A stretch of 64,000 nt of DNA from Cryptomeria japonica (GCF_030272615.1 NC_081410.1:122016640-122080639), one strand, 5' to 3'; counted from the stretch's first letter, positions 21,598-34,499 are shown. Program-made: numbers and translations. Notes: generated by a model not told the origin, from the letters alone.

Positions 21598-24500
21598 ATG
21601 GTGTCCTCTTCTATACCTGAATTCATAGCAAACCCTATTGTAGTTGAGGTAATCAAACGCCCTAGGCCCGTATTTCAGCTAGTTCCTGAGATAGCTAAAA
21701 AGGATGATAATGTTGGTACATTTTCCCAAATCCCCAAAGGAGTTGTTTTTGTAGAAGACCCTAGAATGTACATCCATTGCCATATAGAAGAATTAGGAGA
21801 TGAATAAGTTAAGAACATGTACAAAATTGTTATATGTGATTATTCTGGTAATGTGAAACCTGAACACAAAATTATTGAAACCCTAAGATTCACTGAAATC
21901 CTCAGCATTTCGGATTTCCCTAAAGAAGTTATTAGGATAGTATTGAGCAGGGTACATGGTGCATTCTTTTGGCTAGATTCGGTTCATAAAATTACCAAGG
22001 AAGCTGTGAAAGCTGTGACAGGGTTACCTTCCACCGGTAACAGACCAGACAAGACAAAGAAGGTCTCAAATGACCTGGTAATGAACCTAACAGGTGCAAC
22101 ATTCGACAAAAGGTCTTTAAGGGTGAATGATGTAACTGACATAAATGTGAGATTCATTAGCATGATTCTAGGTTACAAAACAACTCATGCAAATAGACTT
22201 AACTCAGTTTCCAGCTTATGCATAAAAAGTGCTCATGATATGGTTAAAGATAATGTGAAAATTGATGTATGTGAATGGTTAAAGGATGAACTTATTAACA
22301 ATCTGGGAAAGATCAAGAAGGATAAGAAAGGGACATTTAGGTTTGGCAATTTACTTGTATGTTTAATGCTACATATAACAAAACAGGTGCCTGGTATGGG
22401 TAACAAGAACTTTGGATTTGACATACCGGTAGGGAAACAATTATCTGACTTATTGAACAATATGGGTGAAAACAAAGAGAAGAATATCAATGAGTATTTT
22501 CAAGCATTGAAGGTCCAGATGAAAACCAGAGTCAGACTGTCACAGGAAATTGTAAATAAATACAAGGATGAGATATGTTTTGTCATCAAGAAGGATGAGA
22601 TCTGGATGGAAGTATTTATCCCAAGAACAATTTGGGTTACTGAAATGGGTTATGAGACTAATGACCACATCATTGAAACATATGCAAAATCCCTTCTAGA
22701 AGCACCCAAGGAACGTGAGGAAGAGGTATTCGGTAGTGTTGAAACCATTGAAAAATAGATCTAATCAAAGAAAAATGTAAAGAAGGTTGAGGCAACAGTA
22801 GGAAGGGGATCCCAACAGGCAAAGGCTATAAAGGAAGATGTACTCAAGAAAACCGGTATCACTGAAGAAGAGTTAGAAGCACTGTAGCCTGAAACTCACC
22901 TTTCACCGGTAGCTACTTCTTCAGAGAGTGATATACCTGCAGCATTTAAAAGAGTTGTAAGGAAAAGGGAACCTTCACCGGTATCCACAACTTCACCTAG
23001 ATGAACCAGGCAAAAACAACAGGCAGTAAGACCACCGACAAAGAAGAAAAAGTTAACACCCAAGAAGAAAACTAAACAAAACATTGCCCCAATTGACAAA
23101 CTACTAGATGAAATAACAAAGGAAGGAAAGCTTAAGAACATAAAAAAATTATATGATACATTATCAGCTGATGACAAAGAGCAAGTTGAAAACAGTGTTA
23201 TTTTGCACTAGGATATCTACAAAAAGTTCTTGATGCAAGTTATAGATGAACTACCAGATGAACTATTCAAGAGACTGGAAGCAAGAAGACAAGCTATTGT
23301 AGAGATTGACAAGAAAATAAAAGTTGAAAAATTACTTGCTATCTACCCAGTTAACTCTCCGAAGGAAATAGATGATCTGATTGCAGAGGCTAACCGATCA
23401 GTATTCTCAATTGCACACCGGCATATAACACTTATGGTTGGTAGAGTAAATGAGGTTACAGAGGAAACTGAAAATGCATGGGATATATTCCTTGTAGAAA
23501 AGGAAAAAGCAGGAAGAGTATAGAAACCCTAAACCAATCAAGGTATATCAGAAAGATGAGGATAAGGGAAAAGGAAAGGTTGGTGGACCTCCAAGCATCA
23601 AAATAAGAGATAATTTATCCCCACCGCCTCTGGTTACTCCATCGGTAACAGCAACTAAAGATCAATCGACAGATGAGAATATGGATGTATCACAAGAGGA
23701 TACAAATCCTAATTCTGAGGTACTATACACAGTTGATGTTGATACTCATAAAGTCAATATTATGATAGACAAGGACACAACTGGTAAGACAGATATGGCT
23801 AGTGAGCCACTGGTAACTAATGAAATAGATAACACACAAGGAAAACCGATAGATGGTAACACACAGCAACAAATAGAGCAATAGGCTCCCTCTCAGCAAC
23901 AAGATCATGTGGAAACAGTGCCACCAGCAATAGGAGAGCAACAAAAACCTTTGCTTAAGGAAATGGAAACACAGATTGACCTACCAGAGGTCACTACAAG
24001 CAAGGATACTGCTCCCACTGGCGGAATTCAGAGTGTTGACCCTTCAACTGCAGGATTTAAATCAACAAATGTAATTGAAGTTCTTTTAGATTCTATAAAG
24101 AAAATAACAGATTGTAGTTCACAGGAATATAAAGCTATAGGTGACATAATTCCAATTTTGAAGATGATAGCTCCAAAATGCAATGTAGATAATAAGGATT
24201 CTTTGAGTCAACTCGACACTTTGTCTAAGTATATTACTGACAACACAGTGATAGTTGAGCAAATAAAGGAAGAAGCATTCAAAGAGAGGTTAGAAAAAGA
24301 AAAACATAAATTCTTTGAGGAACAAATAGATAAGTGTACAAGGAAGTTTGACACACTTCTACCGGAACTGTGCAACACACTTAAGGAGTTTAAAACTTTG
24401 TACAGAGACACTTGTAAGACAAACTTTTTGACAATTGACATAAATAGGAAAATGAACAAGATACAGGAGGAAATTAATAAGCTAGCTGACAATTTTATTA

Positions 24501-24836
24501 ATTCATCTGATTCATTATTAATTTTTTAGCAAAAGATAACAAGTTTTGAGGAAGAGTTACTAAAGCTAGAAAGAGAAAAGGAGAAACTAAAAGGAAAGGC
24601 TAAGGATCTGAAATGGATATTAAGTCCAAAGTTGGACTACCTCGTATGTTTAAGGAAATAAATATCTGATGCATTAGTACAAGGATAGAAAACACTGGCA
24701 GAGCAAATGCAAAACCTCACTAGTATAGTTCAAAGAATAGAGGCAACAATAAAAGATAATAAAAAGTTTCTTGAAAGCCTAAATTTGGTTTTGGCGGATC
24801 TTTTTCAAATTGTAACCACCCGGTTACAAGGTTGAG
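21598..24836 (+). pseudogene. aORF copy ii: ~1,080-codon second ORF of unknown function
   Basis: Opens MVSSSIPEFIANPIVVEVIK. In one frame it continues to about 23525 with stops at 21805, 22756, 22885 and 23209 among others. It then shifts frame and runs from about 23530 to 24836 with more stops. The N-terminal globular part contains HKITKEAVKAVTGLP, comparable with LSEEAISEAFHLP in copy iii. A Lys-rich basic stretch (PTKKKKLTPKKKTKQN) resembles a nuclear localisation signal. The C-terminal third is helical and coiled-coil-like (EELLKLEREKEKLKGKAKDL). No enzyme motif is visible. Overall similarity to copies i and iii is weaker than that between i and iii, so shared ancestry is plausible but unproven. 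Confidence 0.65.
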
Positions 24837-25044
24837 ACAGGAAACCATACTCTATTGACACTTTGACAACCTTTGTCATTGATGCCAAAGAGGGAGTAGT
24901 GGTATGAGAAAATAATCAGCTAAAGACTCATCTGCTTAGGGGGAGTTCACATATTTTTGGTTCACACATTTTTGGTAACATATTTTTGGACTACACTTTT
25001 TGAATTTTCTCATGAGTGTTGCCATCAATGCCAAAGGGGGAGAT
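24837..25044 (+). other. 3' non-coding region with polypurine tract
   Basis: Contains CATTGATGCCAAAGAGGGAG near 24880, CTTAGGGGGAG near 24936 and the proximal AAAGGGGGAGA at 25033-25043 directly before the 3' LTR. The repeated tracts mirror the multiple purine tracts at 2398-2503. ACACATTTTTGGT-type words recur three times (24945-25000). Confidence 0.7.
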
Positions 25045-25839
25045 TGTTGGCAAATGCACCCTCCAATGAGACATTGTAGGTGATTGAAGGTTTTGTCATT
25101 GATGGCAACCTTACAATCTCATGACACCGACAAGGCATTCCACCGGCACTAGCAAGATCAGACTTCACACCAGCAACTCAGACCACTGACACCGACAGTG
25201 AAAGGAAGCATACCGGCACAGAGGCCGACATGAATTTTGTTGTAATATATTTTGTTAATTATTGTAAGGCAACTTGGCAACATTGTAAAATGACTCGTAT
25301 ATATAAGAGATCATTGTAGAACATTTTGGAAAGGATAGAGGAATGTAACTAGGAGAAATAAGGCAAACCTGTTACGTGAATTATAGGTTAAGGGTTTATG
25401 TAAGAAATAGAGCAAAAACCGGTACTGGATCTAGCATTATAGATGCTATTTTGAAGCAATACAAGACACTGAATTTATATAATGCATTTTGTAAGTCAGT
25501 GAGACTTCCTATTTTGTATTTGAGCAGTGATCTCTAGGCACTTGACCTTCCTGCATGTGCAGGCCCCTATTGTAGCAGTAATATTCTCTTATTGGCCAGT
25601 AAGTGAATATTGTGGGTCACAAATCCCACCGAGGTTTTTCCCACACAGGGTTTCCTCGCTAACATATTGTGTTATGGTGTGCCTTTCATGTGCTTGTTGT
25701 TATCTCTATTTATTGCATTACTTTTTGTTTACCGGTATACAATATTAATATGTTCTGCATGTTTTAAGTTAAGAAATTGCGCATACCGGTTAGATACTGA
25801 TTCACCCCCCCCCTCTCAGTATCTGTGGGAATCCTAATA
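25045..25839 (+). mobile_element. 3' LTR (795 bp)
   Basis: Same length as the 5' LTR and alignable throughout without gaps. The terminal CTGACA of the 5' copy is CTAATA here, so this LTR has lost its CA end by two transitions. Most other differences are also transitions. Confidence 0.9.
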
Positions 25840-25844
25840 GAAAA

Positions 25845-27618
25845 TATATGGTAAGATTTTTTGGGATATGTGTTAATACAAATTATTTTATTATTTCTTA
25901 AAATTTGAAGATAATTTTAGAGTGTTATTTTTTTATTATTAATACAATTTTTAAATTGTAAATTATTTTGATTAGAATATAATTATGATAAGATCAAGAT
26001 TTTAGAATGATCACCTAATTTAACTATCAATATTTTTTTTTGATCGATTAATGTGACTTTGCAAGTCTACATTTGTATATATCAATACCAATTTTTTTTA
26101 CATCTTTTGCACCTATTTTTGGGCTCAACCTTATGCAAATTTGACCAAGGGCCTTGCCTACAAAATTGTAATGTCCCTCAAGATGAAATAAATTATTAAA
26201 TTAACTAATTTCAGCAAAGGTACAATATTATTAAACAACTTATTAAACTCTTCCACTAAAAAAGTTTATATAAATTTATACATAATTAATAGTAATTTCT
26301 AAATGAAAAGAGCACCCAAAATCAACCAAAGCATGCAAAACTCCAAAATCATATTTATGAAATTTGATATTCTATATGCATATTTGGTTATTGTTATAGA
26401 AATCCCATGAAATGATATATCTAAATTAGATCTAGAAATTAAACTGGAAGTTTTTTACCCAAAAACCCTGTAAAAATACACCCGAACTACACTGCCAAAC
26501 TCCAAACACCACCAAAATGAATTGTTTCTTATTTTGATTTGAATGGTATATAAATATAGGTTTGATACAAGAAATAATAAAATTCAAAAACTTCTATGAT
26601 CCACGCTAATCTTCTACAAAAAACCCACAACAAACAGGATAAATTGTGGATTGTAGTGCACCTAGAAAGCCTCAAAAGAACAGTAAACCCTCCAAAATGG
26701 TATACAAATGATCTTAGCATCCAAAAGAGGGTATACACATAAAAATACATAAATTCTACTACCAAACCAAAAACTATGCAAAATCGCACACCTCACACTC
26801 AAAAACACTTCAGATCACACACTGTGAACACACAAATTTGAAAGTGTTGAAACTGTCAAATTTTTAAGCACGATGGTAACCTATGAATGTGATTAATTTG
26901 ACATACCCTTTGCCTCCTAAACTTAGGTCACCTAGAAACCATGAGAATCCCACTAAGAGAGTCTAGACTTGTCAATTCGTCTATAAGCCACTAAAGAAAC
27001 AAGACAAAGCTTTGTCAAAGAAATGAAAAATAGCATAAACTCCACTATGAGAGCTTTTTGGATCATATAATAGTTGGACACGAATTCCCATGAACCAAGA
27101 GAATAAAATAAATATAAATTAAATATATTTTAAAATATTCCCTCTCACACTAAGTCTCATAAAGAGTTCCCATGTCTGTCTTTAGTTTCTTGGCTAAAAA
27201 TTGATTGTAACTACCATCATGACACGATGTCATAAAACCTATCTTAATTGTCATAATCACTAATGCCTCTTGAATTGGATCCTCTAAAATAATACTAAAT
27301 TTAATATTTATTTTTCTAAGAGATATAAAATGCATTGGGACATTATAAATATTAAATAAATAGTATTTCCTAATGTGTCCTGCCATAGTCGACTTACTAC
27401 TTTTGGCCAATAGGGACTTACTATATTGAGTAAGTCCTATTTTTTTAAAAAAGACATGAAAAAAATGACCCACATATCCAACCATCTCGGAGGAGCATGG
27501 ATCCTACTCTATCCCCTAAAATTTTGACTATAAACCATACATTAAACATTTACAAAATCTTGCATCAAATAAACATAGACCCATCCTCTTTACCCCTGAT
27601 ACTTAGCTTCATCCCCTA
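25845..27618. other. AT-rich intergenic stretch, no recognised feature
   Basis: No convincing gene. A 111-codon minus-strand open stretch at 27150-27485 (MVGYVGHFFHVFFKKIG...) has no family resemblance I recognise. TGTAATGTCCCTCAAG near 26168 resembles the LTR end at 61768 (TGTAATGTCCCC) and might be an LTR fragment. The support is too weak for a separate call. Confidence 0.4.
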
Positions 27619-27830
27619 CATCTATTACCAATGCAAATTCCTACCTTGCATCTCCAGTTACCACACCCACTACAAACCACTTCAGGAAATTAATACCATT
27701 GCAAGCCAATGCTCTTTGCTTCACAATGTTCATTCTGATTCTCCCCACTACAAATGGCTCGAGTGGCTCATTAGATCCTTTTTGTCCATTTGTGACCTTA
27801 TGATACTATTAGGAATCAAAGCACATCCCA
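27619..27830 (+). repeat. Direct repeat, left copy (matches 34500-34678)
   Basis: CTATTACCAATGCAAA...CCTTATGATACTATTA is repeated at 34500-34678, beyond the copia element, with small indels. The left copy ends about 235 bp before the left LTR; the right copy directly abuts the right LTR. Confidence 0.85.
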
Positions 27831-28066
27831 TAAGTGCTCTCGAGAGGTAACCCTTTAAGCTTCAACACCATGGATTCTCTTCTAACATGACTAATGATCA
27901 TCTCATAATGATGCTCGTCCCTTTTAACATGCCTAATCAAGATTGCAATCTTGGAAATCTGTGTTGGTCTTACAAATATTGTTCCAATCCCCTATTGATA
28001 TGACCTCCACATCCTCTAGAATCATTTCCACAACCACCTTTACAACGTCATTTGCCAACTCATTGT

Positions 28067-28687
28067 TGCTAGAGTCTACAAGAAGCGAGAACTGAGTTAG
28101 GATGTCGGTTGTACATCACATGCAACTCCAAGCAACAGATGATCGAAGATTAGAATAGTTGAATGAAGATAAATATTATATGAGAAAAAAAGTAGAGACA
28201 AAAGAGAATTTGGAGAAGACTCTCACCGAGCTATCATTGAACTTGTGAAGGTGAGAGTATAGTGCTTATTATATAAAAAAACAATAGTATAAACATCCAA
28301 GAGGTGCATTAACTCCTATTCCCCATAAAAAGTGGGAGTTTTTACCTTCTTGGTAATTGCCAAAACATGTGACATAACCTCCTTACATGAAGATAGGAAA
28401 GGAGTCGAGAAAGTTGGCACATGAGGCCAAAAGAGGGTGAGAAACCCAACTACCCCATGACACACTTAGGAAATGACAAAATAGTGGTTATGAGAGGTGG
28501 CACAACAAGCCAAAAGAGGGTGTGTAACTCAACTACCCATGTGAGGTAGAGAGTTACACATGTAGCTGAAGTATTTTGCCATGTGTCCTCATATTAACCA
28601 CTCTTAATAACCTACACAAGCTTAAATAATATGTGTAAAAAAAATAAACATCCCCTAACATAGGAAAATAAAAACCCTACATTAACA
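28067..28687 (-). mobile_element. 3' LTR (left copy, 621 bp) and adjacent purine tract
   Basis: Minus-strand start TGTTAATGTAGGG at 28687 follows the G9 tract complementary to 28688-28696. The other end is TGCTAGAGTCTAC at 28067, aligned to TGTTAGATTCTATG of the right LTR. A TATA-like word is near 28265-28275 (TTATATAATA on the minus strand). Confidence 0.8.
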
Positions 28688-28879
28688 CCCCCCCCCAATT
28701 AAGCGTAGCTTAGGTGGATGAAAAAATGGGTCCTGACAAATGAAGCCATGCTACCTGTACCCACATACATAGATATCCCCCCAAAATAAGAAGCCCCCCC
28801 CATAAGAGGAATACCCCTCCCCCCCCCCCCAAATAGGGAGAGAAACATGAAGGACTAAGAAGCCCATTCTGGAGTAGAC

Positions 28880-31480
28880 ACCTATCGCATCCCAAGCAAA
28901 GATCACAAATGAAGGAACTTTCTTTCGATGAAGGGTTTGGTAAAGATGTTCGCAATCTGCTCTAATGTAGAATAATACTTAAGATCAATTATGCATTACT
29001 AAATTAGATCCCTTATGTACTGCATATGTATCTCAATGTGTTTCATCCTCTGGTGATGAAATGGATTTCTTGAGATCTGTATAGCACTTTGATTATCACA
29101 AAAGATGATGGTAGAATTTTTTATTGAAATACCAAACTCAGTGAGAATATTTTGAAGCCAAATAGCATCAATGGTGGCATTGACTACCCCTTAATACTCA
29201 ACCTCTATTGATGAAAGATAAATTGCAATTTGCTTCTTGCTCGACCAACAAATTGGACCGGAACCAAGTGAGAAGCAATACTTCGAAGTAGACTTGCAAT
29301 CCTGAGAATCACCTACCCAATCATAATCTCTATATCCCACCAAGTCAATATCCACGCTTGTTGCATACTGAATTCCATGATTGTGAGTACCCTGAATGTA
29401 GTGGAGGATATGCTTAGTTGCTTTCCAATGCAACTCATGTGGCTCCTGCATGAATCTAGAGACCATGCCCACAACATATGAAATGTTAGGTCTCGTATGA
29501 GTCAAGTAGATGAGGCTCCCAATAAGTTGTCGATATAAAGTGGCATTAACCAAGGATGAAGAGCACTTAGCCTCGAGTTTGACACCTGACAAAAATGGAG
29601 TAGGTGTAGGCTTACAATCATCCATGTGAAATATAAAGAGCATATCAAGTGAATACTTAGGTTTTCCAAGGAAGATACCTAAAAAATATTGAGTAATCTC
29701 AATCCCCAAGAAGTAATGCAGAAGACCCAAGTCTGACATTAGAAATCTATCATGTAGAGCAGTTTTCACTGCCTTGATGGTGGATGAGTGACTCCCTCTG
29801 ATCAATAAGTCATCAACTTAGAGAACCAAAAATGTGAGAGTATCATCTTGTTGTAGAATGTATACATTCAGATTAGAATGGCATCGAGTCAAACCAATTG
29901 TTAGAAGGAATGAGTCCATCTTGGTATACCAAGCTCCAAGAGCTTGTTTGAGGCTGTAAAGAGACTTTCGAAGTTGATACACGAGTGAGGAATCCTGAAC
30001 AAACCCATGTGGTTGCTCCATGTAGATTTCCTCCTAAAGGTCACCATGAAGAAAGGCACTCTTCACATCCATCTAATGAACTTCCCAATAGGCTCTAGTT
30101 ATAGCAAGGATAAGTCAAATGGAATTCATTTTAGCAATTGGAGAAAAAGTCTCAGATTAATCAATCCCTAGAACTTAAGAAAATCCTTTTTCTATCAAGC
30201 GAGACTTATACTTATCAACTGATCCATCTGTTGCAAATTTTGTTCGATAGATCCACTTGCATCAAACACGTTTCCTTCCCTTAGGAAGAGGAACTAAATC
30301 CCATGTGTGATTCCTTTCTAAAGAATTGAACTCTTCTTGCATTACAACATCCCACTCAATAACACCTGAAGCTTCTTGAAAAGACTGTGGATGAGAAGCT
30401 AAAGCAATGAAGAGATGTGGAGCCTACTAAAATTGTGACCTTGTTCTTCTAGTATCTGATGCATCACCAAGACAATCTCTTTTTGACTCAAATGTTTGTC
30501 AAGCCTAAAGGGGCACTGAGGCTAGAGAGTCTAGAGAATCATCAACCTCTGAATGATGACTATGAGAGGAATGTGAATCCTCATCATCACTATCACCATA
30601 TGAAGTGGAGGAAGAAGACTCCTCATCAAGATTAGGAGGATCAATATCCTTTGAAGAACTATCATCATGATGCAATGTCCCTAATGTGATAGTGGATGGA
30701 GAAGTGGTATGAGAAGAACTAGAAGAACTCTCCTCAAAATGAACACTCCTCTCAAAGAGAAACTCATGAGTAGTGGGATGGAGAAGTCTATACCCTTTGA
30801 CATCATTTGGATATCTAACAAATATACAAGGCTTGCTCTACGAATCCATAGCCTTGCATTTCTCTGTTGGAATGTGGACCCATGCAAGAGAACCAAACAC
30901 TTTGAAGTGCTTAACTGTATGTTTCTGACTAGTCCAAGCTTGAAAAGGAGTTATCCCCTTCACAAAATTGTGAGGAACATGGTTTGGATATAAGATGCAA
31001 AGTTGATGACCTCTGCCCAATACTGAGGTACCAAATACTTAGAGTGAATCATACAATTGGCCATCTCCTTCAAAGACCTGTTCTTGCATTCTGCGACACC
31101 ATTTTGCCGAGGATTGTATGGAACTGTGATGCATGTTGATACCTTCTAAAGCTCAAACAGATTGTTAACATATTCAACACCATTATCTGTATGCAAAATA
31201 TTGATGAACTTCCTAGATTATTTCTTTGCAAAATCTTTGAAATCTAGAAAATTGTCAAATACCAAGTCATTATGTACCAAATCTAATAGTTATGTTTCTC
31301 TCCATGCTTTGCCTTTATCATACTTCTCCTCGGGATGCTTACCAAGAATGCATCCCTAACAAATTCTATCAAAAAATCGAATAGAAGGTAACCCTAAAAC
31401 TATGTCTTGTTGATTGAGTTGTTGCAAGTAACTGTAGTTCAAGTGGCCAAACCGTTGATGCCACAAACAACTCACCTAAT
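28880..31480 (-). pseudogene. Copia pol remnant: integrase, RT, RNase H
   Basis: In minus-strand order: zinc finger LWHQRFGHLNYSYL and CxGCILGKH near 31350-31460, HTDNGVEY (31171-31193), YNPRQNGVAECKNRSL, RT with QLRKSLYSLKQALGAWY, VDDLLI (29809-29817), YFLGIEI, LIYLTHTRPNISYVVG and the RNase H tail EQIANIFTKPF. The Tyr of the YVDD box is replaced by TAA (29818-29820). Between the zinc finger and HTDNG the integrase core is too short: the first catalytic Asp region is missing about 50 residues. Several other stops and shifts are present. Confidence 0.9.
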
Positions 31481-31499
31481 CCGCATGAGTGAGTAAAAG

Positions 31500-32862
31500 T
31501 GTCGAAGGAGATTTAGGAACAAAGTGAGAAAACTGTCGAATGAGAGTGAGGAATAAAGTGAGAAAAGTGATATAATCTGGAATGATGATCTGCTTTTCCC
31601 ACAACAGTAGACCCATTATGCATTTCACTAATTACCACTATATCTGGTGTGAACTCAACTTGCTTGCTAGAACTAGTGTGAGTGATCTGATAAACAAATA
31701 AGAGAATAGTTAATGAAGATGGAACACAAAGGACATCTTCAAATGTTCCTTCGTCCACATTAATGGACCCTCTCCCATGCACTTCAACGAGAGTGTCATA
31801 ACCCATTAGTATGGTAGGCATAGAATATGGCTCTAAAGAGGTGAAATCATCTCCTGAAGAAGCCATGTGATGCGAAGCACCTGAGTCAATCATCCAAGAA
31901 TTGGGTTGTGAAGCAATAGCAACTAGGGTCTTACCCTTTCCTTTCCCCTTACTCTTATTTGTGTCCTTTGAAGATCCTTCTGATGAACTCTGTTTGATTG
32001 AATTAGGCACTTTGATATTATTATTTTCAAGAAGATGTGAAAGGTGACAAACTTGTTTTTTTAAATACTTATGTTCATCATTACCAAGCCTCTTACAATA
32101 AGAACACTTGACCTTCTCCTTCTTAGGTTGTGCACCTTTTGATGAAGAGTTCTGATTATCTGCTTTTGAAGTAGCAATTTTTTTATCTTTCTTCTTCTCT
32201 CCTCGGTTCTTTTATTTCTTATCTTGCTTACTAGACCCTTTCTATTCTTTTGTGCCTTGATTTACAACTAAGGTATGCGACTTAGAGGGTTTTATTGTAC
32301 CCATTTGAACCAATTTGTCTTGCTCCCTAGTGAGTTGTGTAGTAAAATCATCTAGAGAAGACATTTTGAATGTGGTACCTAAAGCACATTTTGTAGCATA
32401 GAATGTAGAAACAAACGCTGAATAGTTGGGACTAAGCTTAGAAATAATACTCAAGATCAATTTCTTATCATATTTCTTAGTTCCACACTGTTCCAACCAC
32501 AATCTTACAAACTTGAGTTTTGTGAAGAAGTCTTGTATAGTGTCAAAATTGGTTGGATTCAACTTTATGAGTTCATTTTCCAACTAATGACCTCTTAGCT
32601 CGTCTTTCTTACCAATGAGGTTTTTTGGTGTAGTGGAAGATTCGATGTGAAAAAAAAGGTCAAGAGAGATTGACATACACAGAGTACCAAAAGCTTCATC
32701 ACATTTATTAAACCATTTAATCTTTTTTGTAGCATCTCGGGGTTCAATTTCAAGTCTCATAGTAACACGATGATATCCATGTCTTTTCAAATATATTATC
32801 ATCTTATATTTCTATTCAAAATAATTATATGGTGTTAAAAGAGGAATTGTAGATGCATCCAT
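31500..32862 (-). pseudogene. Copia gag and protease remnant
   Basis: The start ATG at 32862 (minus) gives MDASTIPLLTPYNYFE, then a stop in place of Trp, then KMIIYLKRHGYHRVTM. This is the usual copia Gag opening. A UBN2-type segment follows (FFTKLKFVRLWLEQCGTKK, ILSIISKLSPNYSAFVSTF). The knuckle region CSYCKRLGNDEHKYLKK has lost its usual His or Cys spacing. Protease appears as WMIDSGASHHM (catalytic Asp in DSG) near 31870-31900. Confidence 0.85.
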
Positions 32863-33905
32863 GATAGCAGAAAAAAAAGATTGCAATGACTCAGGAAAAG
32901 TGCAAGAAAGAAGACACACGAGACACACCCGCCCACCCCCCCCCTTTTCAACTAGTCTCATAAATCACCCCCCCCAATATTACAAGGTTTGTGCTTTATA
33001 ATTAGTGCGTTTACAAGGCTTTTTATCAAATTACAATGTTTTTAAGGCTCCAATGGCCAAAAAATAGAAAGTTTTAATACAAATAAATTTGATACAAGAT
33101 CTGAAAAAATTAGCCTTATAGTTGTGTAATATTCTTCAATACCTTTCCAACAACTATTCATTTTTGAAAAATAGAGTTGTGAGATGAAAGATATGACATG
33201 TTCAAGGAAAAAAATGCAGTTGATTCAACCTGCAATATCTGATGGAAAAAGGCAGAATTTTTTTAATGAAACCGGAGTGGATGGAAAGTGCTCATTTCCA
33301 GTTTTCCGTCAAGTACTTGTTTGTGATAATCCGACACCTGAGGCAAAATTTTTGTAATGTTAAGAAGGGTTGTTGAATTTTCCTGCTAGAAAAATGGCTC
33401 ACACCCTGTTCAAACTTGACTTCTATAAAAAGTACTAATTTTATAGGAACAACATAAAAATCCTAGAAGTTTTTTGATGCTGGGAAGAAAACCCAGAAAT
33501 ATTTTTTCCTACAAATGAGCAAAAGTTGGAATTCTAAAACCAAAATGAAAACATCTCTAGGAAAAATATTTCACTCTGGTTTTTTAACTGTGTCCTCCAA
33601 ACTCTAATTTTGGTGAAATAGAAGTCACTTATGACTTTTTCAAGCCTTCTAGTCACTCTGGAAATGCTAAAGAAGTCTCTAATATTACCAAAATGTTGCA
33701 ATCACCCAGATCTCAAAGGAAAATGTATATAATAAACCAGATTAATCTAGAAGCTTATTTTCCTTTGAATTTATTTTGATTCTCTAGGTCACATGAGAAT
33801 GCAGGAGAAGAACATACTTGGTTTTAAAGGAAAATATTAGTTATCTAAAAGTCTCAAATCTCTCAAATAAATCGGAAAAACAATAAGTTATATTGAACAA
33901 TATGA
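32863..33905 (-). other. Untranslated leader between PBS and gag
   Basis: About 1 kb, AT-rich, no coding signal. Near the gag end (32927-32980) the minus strand holds two G-runs of 8 or more plus GGGCGGG and GGGTGGG words that could form G-quadruplexes in the RNA. Confidence 0.5.
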
Positions 33906-33916
33906 CTCTGATGCCA
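33906..33916 (-). promoter_or_regulatory. Primer binding site
   Basis: Minus strand TGGCATCAGAG directly abuts the LTR end (AATCTAACA). It matches the initiator Met-tRNA primer site TGGTATCAGAG with one transition. Confidence 0.8.
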
Positions 33917-34498
33917 TGTTAGATTCTATGAGAAGCGAGGACCAAGCCAGGATCTTACGCTAGTCGTAGATCACATGCAACTCCAAGCAACAGATGATCG
34001 AACATCAAAATAGTTGAATGAAGATAAATCTGATATGAGAGAAAAAGTAGAGAAAAGAATTTGGAGAAGACTCTCATTGAGCTATCACTGAACTTGTGAA
34101 GGTGAGATTATAATGCTTATTATATAGAACAATAATAGCATATACATCCAAGGGGTGCATTAACTCCTATTCCCCATAAAAAGTGAGAAGTTTTACCTTC
34201 TTGGTAAATGTCAAAACATGACATAACCTCCTTACATGAAGATAGGAAAGGAGTTGAGAAAGTTGGCACATAAGGCCAAAAGAGGGTGAGAAAACCAACT
34301 ACCGAATAAAAAACTTACAAAAATGACAAAATAGTTGTTATGAGAGGTGACACAACAAGCCAAAAGAGGGTGTGTAACTCAACTACTCGTGTGAGGTGGA
34401 GAGTTACACATGTAGTTGTAGTATTTCACCACGTGTCCTCGTATTAACCACTCCTAATAGCCTAAGCAAGCTTAAATAATATGTGTAGGAAAAATAAA
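33917..34498 (-). mobile_element. 5' LTR (right copy, truncated)
   Basis: Begins TGTTAGATTCTATGAG and aligns with the left LTR until the shared AATAATATGTGTA word. The terminal ~80 bp present in the left copy are missing here, and the duplicated flank starts immediately. Confidence 0.8.
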
Positions 34499-34499
34499 T

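Larger units (their letters stand above)
19290..25839 (+). mobile_element. Complete non-autonomous LTR retrotransposon (Gag plus aORF, no pol)
   Basis: Two 795-bp LTRs bracket 4,960 bp of internal DNA. They are flanked by GAAAT (19285-19289) and GAAAA (25840-25844), a one-mismatch 5-bp duplication. A PBS matching initiator Met-tRNA follows the left LTR and a purine tract precedes the right one. The internal region holds a Gag-like ORF and a second long decayed ORF; protease, integrase, RT and RNase H signatures are absent. My by-eye alignment of the LTRs gives about 47 differences (roughly 6%). LTR style suggests a copia-type partner, but with no pol the superfamily is inferred. Confidence 0.9.
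28067..34498 (-). mobile_element. Decayed Ty1/copia retrotransposon, minus strand, both LTRs present
   Basis: LTRs at 28067-28687 and 33917-34498 are clearly homologous (shared tracts such as CTCCTATTCCCCATAAAAAG and AAGCCAAAAGAGGGTGTG). Between them, in minus-strand order, lie PBS, a ~1-kb leader, gag, protease, integrase, RT and RNase H, and a purine tract. The right LTR lacks about the last 80 bp and runs straight into the duplicated flank. Many stops, frameshifts and an integrase deletion make it defective. Confidence 0.9.

Noticed and set aside
28710-28955. 81-codon Gly-rich minus-strand ORF
   Set aside because: It reads through poly-C/G tracts in the 3' non-coding part of the copia element; low complexity, no similarity.
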